This document shows positions 1 through 5,754 of a stretch of 7,347 nt of DNA, piece after piece. Source of the stretch: Bacteroidales bacterium. Its GTDB lineage: Bacteria; Bacteroidota; Bacteroidia; Bacteroidales; WCHB1-69. The DNA lies in the NCBI GenBank assembly GCA_031257735.1, contig JAIROC010000035.1, positions 1 to 7,347 on the forward strand. Reading direction: 5' to 3'. The notes under the pieces are model-generated. The model made no database searches and was not told the origin of the DNA. It saw only the letters and a list, made by a program, of their open reading frames with translations. Each line of letters begins with the position of its first letter. The first letter of the stretch is position 1. The translations under genes and the position numbers were made by a program.

Positions 1-340
1 GATTGCTTGAGGCATAATAACAATATTTAATGGATTTTAGATTTTACTGCAAATCTAATAAAAATGTTTCAATTAAAAAAACAGGACACTTTCATTTCCC
101 AACAACTTTTTTGTTTCTTGCTTATTTTTAAGATGCTATATTTTACAGGTCGGGAACTCTGTTGTTTATATAGATAGTCGAAAAATTTACGGGAAAATAG
201 TTGGATAGTATAATAATTTGTATTTACTTTATCGCGAAAAAAATGATTTTCCGGAGAAGTCAATCGGGGATTTCTATCCTTTGGTAAAGTCAAAAAGTGA
301 TAAAAGAGTTTTTAGAAGTCCTCATAAAATTATAAATGAC
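1..340. other. Gene-free upstream region / leader of the RiPP cluster
   Basis: No convincing gene is visible on either strand. The minus-strand frame at 69-293 is rich in Lys, Phe and Ser with no recognisable motif and looks accidental. The region is strongly AT-rich and runs directly into the precursor gene, so it presumably holds the cluster promoter and 5' leader. Imperfect matches to the Bacteroidota -7 box (TAnnTTTG) occur at 137-144 (TATATTTT), 214-220 (TAATTTG, one base short) and 275-283 (TATCCTTTG, one base long). None has a well-spaced TTTG -33 element. No Shine-Dalgarno sequence precedes base 341, which is normal in this phylum. Confidence 0.6.
275..283 (+). promoter_or_regulatory. 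Candidate -7 promoter box upstream of the precursor gene
   Basis: TATCCTTTG resembles the Bacteroidota -7 consensus TAnnTTTG with one extra base. It would place a transcription start near 290 and a leader of about 50 bases before the ATG at 341. No good TTTG -33 element lies 19-21 bases upstream. This is a weak call; TATATTTT at 137-144 (with TTTG at 110-113, spacing 23) is an alternative. Confidence 0.2.
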
Positions 341-589
341 ATGAAGAAATTAGGTAAAATCAAATTGAATCAATTAAGCAAAGATGAATTGATTCAACGT
401 GAGATGAGCGCTTTAAGAGGGGGAAATTGTTGTTGCACTTGTGACTGTTCATGTACTTGTTCATGTAACGAGTTGATAGCTAATAATCTTACTTCTATCA
501 ATGCAGACCGAAACGGAAATAATAATGCTGACATATGTAAGATTAATCCAAGTGTTAGTGAGTATTATTCAGTCGCCGGCTATTATTAA
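341..589 (+). CDS. Cys-rich RiPP precursor peptide, GG-Bacteroidales type
   Basis: This 82-residue peptide is the predicted substrate of the downstream maturase. Residues 1-28 form a charged leader (MKKLGKIKLNQLSKDEL..., then EMSALRGG) that matches my memory of the TIGR04149 precursor family and ends in the Gly-Gly pair G27-G28, a cleavage site usually used by C39-type peptidases. The presumed core begins N29 with Cys at 30, 31, 32, 34, 36, 38, 40 and 42, giving an alternating Cys/small-polar ladder. An Asn-rich stretch follows, then a ninth Cys at 66, and a tail ending in two tandem hexapeptides, SVSEYY and SVAGYY. The frame is open upstream to a TTG at 218, but the family leader starts at the ATG at 341, so I use that start. 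The gene is separated by 244 bases from the maturase. The leader assignment is strong; the chemistry of the product is unknown. Confidence 0.9.
   Translation: MKKLGKIKLNQLSKDELIQREMSALRGGNCCCTCDCSCTCSCNELIANNLTSINADRNGNNNADICKINPSVSEYYSVAGYY
446..469 (+). repeat. 12-base tandem repeat inside the Cys-ladder core
   Basis: TGTTCATGTACT at 446-457 is followed directly by TGTTCATGTAAC at 458-469, with 10 of 12 bases identical. It encodes Cys-Ser-Cys-Thr then Cys-Ser-Cys-Asn (residues 36-43). This suggests the cysteine ladder can grow or shrink by in-frame unit duplication. Confidence 0.8.
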
Positions 590-833
590 TAGCAACAACC
601 GTGTAACGACCAGTTACGTAATACGAGAGAAGTTGCAATCCAGCGATTATGTATCGCATCGTTTTTTTACAATGACGATGTGATGTTGACATGAAACGAA
701 CATGCAAAACGGCTTGCGCCAAAGAGTTATGAACATGCTGTGAGTTCTATGTTACCATAGTGTTAAAAAATAAATAATGTACACATAAAATTAATAATAT
801 AAATTATTCTATTTATTATAATTATCTGAATTA
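590..833. other. Structured spacer between precursor and maturase
   Basis: No gene is supported in these 244 bases. Three short perfect hairpins are visible: GTAAC/GTTAC (603-617, 5-base loop), GCGAT/ATCGC (643-657, 5-base loop, with a T7 run shortly after) and CTATG/CATAG (747-760, 4-base loop). The last 70 bases are almost pure A/T and contain an AATAAT/ATTATT inverted repeat (793-808). No clean TAnnTTTG box is present, so I cannot point to a separate maturase promoter. The spacer could let the small precursor transcript accumulate above the level of the enzymes. Confidence 0.55.
643..668 (+). terminator. Weak terminator-like hairpin after the precursor gene
   Basis: GCGAT-TATGT-ATCGC forms a 5-bp stem at 643-657, followed after ATCG by seven T residues (662-668). 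The same left arm can also pair as CGAT (644-647) with ATCG (658-661), which places the stem directly against the T run. The stem is short, so it would be a partial terminator or attenuator rather than a strong stop. It lies 54 bases after the precursor stop codon. Confidence 0.4.
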
Positions 834-2273
834 ATGATAGAAACGTTCATTCATGCTACGGAAAACGACAATTTGTACATATACGATGACCAACATAGGT
901 TATCTATGTTAGTGCATCCTGAATTTGTAAAGGCATATAAAAAATCAACCGAAGCCCATCCGTATTATTTGAAAAAATATGCGTATTTAAGAGATCGAGG
1001 CTTCTTCGCAAATCCTAAACTTGCAAACTTTGAAAAAATAGACGAGTTAATAGTAAAAGAAGGCATCGTTCACTCGCAACAAATTGTGTTTGAAATTGTT
1101 GATTATTGTAATCTAAATTGTACATATTGCGGATTTGGAGAATTATATGAAGGATTTGATGAAAGAACCGGGAAAAAAATAAATATGCGTCAGGCAATTA
1201 ATTTACTGAAATATATTTTTGAACATAAACCCAAAAATAAAAAAAGTAAACTAAGTATAGGTTTTTATGGAGGCGAACCGCTATTGAACATGGATTTTGT
1301 CAAAAGGATAGTAGAAGTTGCCAATCAATTAAACAATGAAAAAGAGCTGGAGCTTGTATATACCATGACAACTAATGGTACACTGGTACACAAATACATT
1401 GATTTTTTAGTTACAAATAAATTCAATTTGCAAATCAGTTTGGACGGGGACGAAAAAAACCATAGTTATAGAATTTATAAAAAGAACAATAAAAACTCTT
1501 TTCAAGAAGTAATTGAAAATGTCGACATGATCCAAAGGAATTATCCGGATTATTTTTCTACAAATATAGGCTTCAACGCTGTTTTGCACAACAGAAATTC
1601 GGTAAAAGAGATCTTCGAATTTATTTATAAGAAGTATTCTAAAATTCCCATGATTTCAGAATTAAACATGAATGACATAAATCCTGATAAACAAGAATTT
1701 CTTGAGAAAATGTATCATAGCAAGAGAAAAAGTGAAACCGAATTTCAAAATAAACAATCAGATATGCTACATATAGTACACGGTGAATCATCCGCATTTA
1801 ACGAATTAAAAGACTTCTTGAGACATTACTCAGTCAATTTTTATGTTTCAAGTATACTAGCTTCGCTGTATAACATAGAAAAGTATTTACCTGCCAGTAC
1901 TTGTTTGCCTTTCTCTAAAAAAATATACCTTACTATTCATAATAAACTCTTGCCATGTGAAAAAATTAACTACGCATACTCCATTGGAAAAGTGAATAAA
2001 AATGTAGAGATTAGTATTCCGGATATTATGCGGCAATACAATTTTTATTATAATCATTTAAAGAAGATTTGCCAAACTTGTTATGCTTACCGATTTTGTG
2101 GAATATGTCTTTTTCAAATAAAGAATATAGGGCATTGCGACTCGGAGGAATTGGTTTGTGACAATTTTCAAGATCAAAAGGCTTTTAAAAACAAATTGTT
2201 TCGTATTTTTTCTTTCGTTGAAAAATACCCGAATGATTTTTTTCAAATATTAGAAAATATAATAGTCGAATGA
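834..2273 (+). CDS. Radical SAM/SPASM peptide maturase, GG-Bacteroidales type
   Basis: This 479-residue cytoplasmic enzyme is predicted to modify the precursor by radical chemistry. The radical SAM cluster motif CxxxCxxC is intact at C92, C96 and C99 (CNLNCTYC). It is followed by the SAM-binding GGEP at 146-149, TTNGT at 179-183 and SLDG at 202-205. A SPASM-type C-terminal domain carries Cys at 357, 375, 413, 416, 422, 425, 435 and 442 (including CxxCx5CxxC), enough for two auxiliary Fe-S clusters. Residues 1-85 form an N-terminal extension before the barrel that may help recognise the leader. I take the family to be TIGR04148 from memory. The ATG at 834 is preceded only by AT-rich sequence with no Shine-Dalgarno; M25 is a possible later start but would cut into the extension. 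The stop overlaps the next gene (ATGA), implying translational coupling. The bond formed is not predictable from sequence. Confidence 0.92.
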   Translation: MIETFIHATENDNLYIYDDQHRLSMLVHPEFVKAYKKSTEAHPYYLKKYAYLRDRGFFANPKLANFEKIDELIVKEGIVHSQQIVFEIVDYCNLNCTYCGFGELYEGFDERTGKKINMRQAINLLKYIFEHKPKNKKSKLSIGFYGGEPLLNMDFVKRIVEVANQLNNEKELELVYTMTTNGTLVHKYIDFLVTNKFNLQISLDGDEKNHSYRIYKKNNKNSFQEVIENVDMIQRNYPDYFSTNIGFNAVLHNRNSVKEIFEFIYKKYSKIPMISELNMNDINPDKQEFLEKMYHSKRKSETEFQNKQSDMLHIVHGESSAFNELKDFLRHYSVNFYVSSILASLYNIEKYLPASTCLPFSKKIYLTIHNKLLPCEKINYAYSIGKVNKNVEISIPDIMRQYNFYYNHLKKICQTCYAYRFCGICLFQIKNIGHCDSEELVCDNFQDQKAFKNKLFRIFSFVEKYPNDFFQILENIIVE

Positions 2274-3430
2274 CATCCATGAAAACTTCTATTGATTACT
2301 GGTTCACTATTGAACCATACGTGTTTATTGGAATAGCAAAAGAACATGTATTATTGTATAATACCCTTGATGGAGTAATTTTAGAATCAGATAAGGCAGA
2401 AGTTATTGAACTATTGCAAGAAACGCTTAAAGAAGATAATTGTGGTGTTGTTTTGCTAACAAATGAGCGATATAAACAAAAAGAGGTCAAAGATTTTATC
2501 AGCAAACTTCGTGAAAAATACATGGGTGATATCATTGACATCTCTTTATCTAATGGTAAACCTGTCCAATTGTTGCCATTTTATAATTTTCCGGAAAAGC
2601 ATGAAATATACAAAAAACATAATTTTTCCTCTTTTAAGAATGTATTGAAAAATCTATCCAAAATCAGTATTCATATTGACAGTACAACAAACATTGCAAA
2701 ACTTATTTCTTTTTTGAATTCAATACCGGGTACCCCATCATTTAATATAGTTGGAAATGTTTCGGAAGCTGAACAATATGATAAATTACTTTCATTTTTA
2801 AATGAACATCCTTCACCGAAAGATATTTCTTGTTCGTATCTGAATATTATACCGTTACAACCGACTTTTGAAAATAATTTTTCATTTCAGATATTGGTTA
2901 AACTCCCAATAGATATGAAACAATGGAATCATTCCAGGCAGCTATTGCTTAATCAGGCTTTACCGGTTGAATATGTTTTTGACATATCATCCGATGAACA
3001 TTATCTGCAAGTGGAACAACTTGTCGAAAAATACCGGATTGAAAAATACCGATTAAACCCTGTATATACCGGATACAATTTTCGTTTTTTTGAAGAAAAT
3101 GTTTTTCTCACCAAGGAAGATATCTTGTCCACCTCTATGTCGATAAAAGATATTTTTGCTCGCCAAGTGATGAATATATATGACTTTGGTAAAATCAACA
3201 TCATGCCCAATGGCGATGCTTATGCCAATCTAAACTACCCGGTATTAGGAAATATTTTTAATGACAATATTTATGAAATAGTACAAAAAGAAATTGATGA
3301 AGGTAACTCATGGCTTCGTATCCGCAATCAGGCGCCATGCACTGATTGTGTTTATCAATGGCTTTGTCCATCTCCATCCATTTATGAAATTTCTATTGGA
3401 CGTCCAAATCTTTGTCACGTAAAAAAGTAA
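2270..3430 (+). CDS. Pseudo-radical-SAM partner protein, GG-Bacteroidales type
   Basis: This 386-residue protein looks like a radical SAM relative that has lost catalysis: there is no CxxxCxxC anywhere, and its first cysteines are C58 and C188. It keeps a SPASM-like C-terminal segment with IMPNGDAYAN at 311-320 and cysteines C357, C360, C366 and C382 in APCTDCVYQWLCPSPS and NLCHV. I recognise this ending as that of TIGR04150 (pseudo-rSAM protein of GG-Bacteroidales systems). Residues 11-85, with LLYNTLDG near 28-35, have the feel of a PqqD-like leader-binding domain, but that is inference. Its likely job is to bind the leader or scaffold the maturase. It starts at the ATG overlapping the maturase stop by 4 bases; ATG at 2279 (M4) is an alternative giving MKTSIDYW. 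The tight coupling suggests a complex made at a fixed ratio. Confidence 0.88.
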   Translation: MTSMKTSIDYWFTIEPYVFIGIAKEHVLLYNTLDGVILESDKAEVIELLQETLKEDNCGVVLLTNERYKQKEVKDFISKLREKYMGDIIDISLSNGKPVQLLPFYNFPEKHEIYKKHNFSSFKNVLKNLSKISIHIDSTTNIAKLISFLNSIPGTPSFNIVGNVSEAEQYDKLLSFLNEHPSPKDISCSYLNIIPLQPTFENNFSFQILVKLPIDMKQWNHSRQLLLNQALPVEYVFDISSDEHYLQVEQLVEKYRIEKYRLNPVYTGYNFRFFEENVFLTKEDILSTSMSIKDIFARQVMNIYDFGKINIMPNGDAYANLNYPVLGNIFNDNIYEIVQKEIDEGNSWLRIRNQAPCTDCVYQWLCPSPSIYEISIGRPNLCHVKK

Positions 3431-3447
3431 TTTAAAATTCAAGAGAA

Positions 3448-4641
3448 ATGAATAGATCAGGTTCTATTATAGTAATTATTCTGTTGTTAGCAGTGATGGC
3501 GGAAAGCAAAGGGCAAAGACAAGCAGGTAGCGGAGATATTATTACTGTTGATGTTACGAAAAGTTATCTATCCAAAAAGGAACTGATTCTTCAGGATTTT
3601 ACGGATGTGGAATACGTTGCGTTGGAAACAAATGATGATTTTGTTAATCAAGGTATTGTGATGGATGTAGGTAAGAAAATCATATTAGTAAGAAACTTAA
3701 TTAACGACGGGGATATTTTTGTCTATGACAGAACAGGAAAAGCCTTAAGAAAGATAAACCATAAGGGGCATCAAACCAGCAAAGAATATACAAACATTTT
3801 AGGGATTACACTTGATGAGGACAATAATGAAATGTTTGTTAACGATTATAGTACAAGAAGAATCCTGGTATATGACTTATACGGAAAGTTTAAACGAAGC
3901 TTCAAGCACAAGGAAAACGATGGGAATCAATATTTTACCTGTTATACTTCAATATTCAATTATGATAGAGATAATCTGATTTGTTATGATGAAAACAATG
4001 ACGTAAGCAGAACATTTGTTATTATATCCAAAAAGAATGGGAGTATTACTAAGGAAATTAAAATTCCATTTATTAAAAAACATATACCATTAACGCTAAG
4101 ATCAAAAAATGGGACACAATATACTTCAGTAAGTCCCAATCTATTAAAAACAATTATCCCTTTCAAAGGTAATTGGACGTTAGTGGAGCTTTCATCAGAT
4201 ACCGTATATACTTTTTTACCGGATGATTACAACTTGCGCCCGTTTCTTGTAAGAACTCCATCTATCCAATCCATTGATCCGAAAGTTTTTCTTCTATTGA
4301 GTTTTTTTTCCGACCGTTATTATTTCATGGAAACCATGAAATATGTATATGACTGGAATACACGTACGGGATTACCCAGAACTTCTTTCATGTACGACAA
4401 GCAGGAAAAAGCCTTTTTAGGATATACTGTTTACAATGGCGACTATACGACTAAAAAAGAAGTATTAATGAATGCATTTAGACCGGTGAATCACGGAATC
4501 GAATCATTGCAACGTTTAGAAGCCTACCAACTTGTTGAATCTTACAAGAAAGGGGAACTAAAAGGAAAATTGAAAGAAACTGCCGCAACATTGGACGAAG
4601 ATGACAATCCGGTGATTATGTTGATAAGGCATAAGAAATAA
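3448..4641 (+). CDS. Secreted 6-bladed beta-propeller protein
   Basis: This 397-residue protein resembles the 6-bladed beta-propeller family (DUF5128-like) common in Bacteroidota. Residues 1-20 form a Sec signal peptide with hydrophobic core IIVIILLLAVMA (7-18) and a polar end (ESKGQ). There is no lipobox cysteine, whereas I remember many relatives as lipoproteins, so this one should be periplasmic or secreted. Blade-like segments recur, such as DIFVYDRTGKALRKI (about 89-103) and RILVYDLYGKFKRSF (about 138-152). The typical family ending is present: GKLKETAATLDEDDNPVIM (373-391). It begins 17 bases after the pseudo-rSAM stop, with AAGAGA just before the ATG, so it belongs to the same operon. 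Its role in the RiPP system is unknown; binding, sensing or processing the exported product are possibilities. Confidence 0.85.
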   Translation: MNRSGSIIVIILLLAVMAESKGQRQAGSGDIITVDVTKSYLSKKELILQDFTDVEYVALETNDDFVNQGIVMDVGKKIILVRNLINDGDIFVYDRTGKALRKINHKGHQTSKEYTNILGITLDEDNNEMFVNDYSTRRILVYDLYGKFKRSFKHKENDGNQYFTCYTSIFNYDRDNLICYDENNDVSRTFVIISKKNGSITKEIKIPFIKKHIPLTLRSKNGTQYTSVSPNLLKTIIPFKGNWTLVELSSDTVYTFLPDDYNLRPFLVRTPSIQSIDPKVFLLLSFFSDRYYFMETMKYVYDWNTRTGLPRTSFMYDKQEKAFLGYTVYNGDYTTKKEVLMNAFRPVNHGIESLQRLEAYQLVESYKKGELKGKLKETAATLDEDDNPVIMLIRHKK

Positions 4642-4731
4642 GTGAAAAGAACAAACTATAACGGAAGATATATCGCTGCTGGAACGATTTGTATTGCCTG
4701 TAAAGAAAATATTAAAGGAAAGTGTATATGA
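4642..4731 (+). CDS. Possible 29-residue mini-ORF between propeller and chimera
   Basis: A GTG directly follows the propeller stop codon, in the same frame, and opens 29 codons (VKRTNYNGRYIAAG..., ending ..KGKCI) with three Cys. The TGA overlaps the next start as ATGA (4728-4731). It has no recognisable family and no Shine-Dalgarno of its own. It could be a real coupled small gene, a readthrough tail of the propeller gene, or chance. The stop overlap is the only positive sign. Confidence 0.2.
   Translation: MKRTNYNGRYIAAGTICIACKENIKGKCI
4714..4719 (+). promoter_or_regulatory. Ribosome binding site that fixes the chimera start
   Basis: AAAGGA lies 8 bases before the ATG at 4728. This favours ATG 4728 over the in-frame GTG at 4722, which would leave almost no spacing. 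It is one of the few Shine-Dalgarno-like sites in the window. Confidence 0.55.
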
Positions 4732-5753
4732 AACCGAACAATGAACTTTTACAGCGTATTGCACGCTACCTGATGCTGCATGGTAGCTTTATAGACAATA
4801 CCGGGCTATTGAGCGGGAAAACGGGCATTGCGATATTTTTCTATCACTATTCCCGCTATACGGGGGAAAAGATATATGACGATTTTGCAGGGGAATTGAT
4901 AGATGAGATATACAGTGAAATTCATGTAAATACTCCCTGCGATTTCAAGGACGGACTTTGCGGCATTGGCTGGGGTATGGAATACCTGATACGGAATAAT
5001 TTCGTTATTGCCGATTCCGATGAAGCGCCGGAAGATTTGGATAAACGGATTATGGAAAGGGATGTTCGGAGAATTACGGATTATTCGTTGGAAACGGGAT
5101 TGAAAGGAATAGCCTGCTATGTAATAGGACGCAGGAAAAACAGGGATAATGAAAATCCATATATCGGACAGGGCTATATACAAGATTTGATTGAAGAGAA
5201 CGCCAAAGTCATTGTATTTGCCGGACGGTTGGATGAAGTAAAAGGCCTTGGCGGTTTGATAAATGCCTTTAAAAGAATATTGGCGACTCATGCGGATGCG
5301 CGTTTGTTTATTTTGGGAGACGGTGATTTTAATGTCCGGTTGAAAGAGGCTTCCGGCATTTGGGCAAAAATAACGTTTACCGGCCGTGTGGACAAAAAGA
5401 CGCTCTATGAATTTTACGGTTTGGCGGATATGGGGGTTGTCTGTTCGTTGCATGAAGAATTTGGGTTTGTAGCTATTGAGATGATGATGCATGAATTGCC
5501 TCTTATCGTTACGGAAACCGGCGGTCTGGATGAAATAGCGGAAGATGGCATATCCGGCTTAAAAGTTCCGATATTAACTGTAAATGATAAACGGCAAGTG
5601 GACGTTAAATGTCTGACCGAAAAAATGGCCTTTTTATTAGATAATCCCGTTTATGCAAAAGAATTGGGAGAAAACGGAAGAAAGCGGTTTTTGGGAAAAT
5701 ATGACCTGCCTTTGTTTAAAGAAAAAATGATGAACCTGTATAATTCTGTTTAA
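4728..5753 (+). CDS. Chimera: N-terminal LanC-like fragment fused to C-terminal half of a GT4 glycosyltransferase
   Basis: This 341-residue protein has two unlike parts. Residues 1-155 resemble the start of a LanC-like cyclase: helical units beginning at GLLSGKTGIAIFF (27-39), DGLCGIGWGMEYL (75-87) and TGLKGIACYVIGR (123-135). The later LanC repeats, which carry the zinc ligands (Cys and Cys-His), are absent. Residues 158-341 are the donor-binding half of a GT4 enzyme: FAGRLDEVKGL (164-174, R167 and K172 expected to bind phosphate), FILGDGDFNVRL (194-205), FTGRVDKKTLYEFY (217-230) and the EX7E motif E243...E251. The GT4 acceptor-binding N-terminal half is missing. GT4 proteins of these clusters (TIGR04157, from memory) and LanC proteins are normally separate, near 400 residues each, so an in-frame deletion joining two neighbours is the simplest origin. 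It may be inactive despite an intact frame. The GT2 gene follows after 1 base. Confidence 0.75.
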   Translation: MKPNNELLQRIARYLMLHGSFIDNTGLLSGKTGIAIFFYHYSRYTGEKIYDDFAGELIDEIYSEIHVNTPCDFKDGLCGIGWGMEYLIRNNFVIADSDEAPEDLDKRIMERDVRRITDYSLETGLKGIACYVIGRRKNRDNENPYIGQGYIQDLIEENAKVIVFAGRLDEVKGLGGLINAFKRILATHADARLFILGDGDFNVRLKEASGIWAKITFTGRVDKKTLYEFYGLADMGVVCSLHEEFGFVAIEMMMHELPLIVTETGGLDEIAEDGISGLKVPILTVNDKRQVDVKCLTEKMAFLLDNPVYAKELGENGRKRFLGKYDLPLFKEKMMNLYNSV

Positions 5754-5754
5754 A

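Noticed and set aside
69..293. Minus-strand 74-residue frame before the cluster
   Set aside because: Low-complexity, AT-driven composition, no motif, no ribosome site, and it faces the cluster promoter region.
218..340. Upstream in-frame extension of the precursor from a TTG at 218
   Set aside because: The added residues have no leader-like character, and the family leader pattern begins exactly at the ATG at 341.
428..466. Metallothionein-like protein as an explanation for the Cys-rich stretch
   Set aside because: The RiPP leader, the Gly-Gly site and the adjacent radical SAM maturase explain it better, though metal binding by the product is not excluded.
501..683. 60-residue frame overlapping the precursor end
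   Set aside because: Out-of-frame shadow of the precursor running into the spacer; no leader or Gly-Gly site.
4728..5195. Functional lanthionine cyclase
   Set aside because: Only the first LanC-like units are present, the zinc ligands are missing, and no LanB- or LanM-type dehydratase is in the window.
4806..5492. 228-residue minus-strand frame opposite the chimera
   Set aside because: The plus strand in this interval carries clear LanC-like and GT4 motifs, so the long antisense frame is a shadow.
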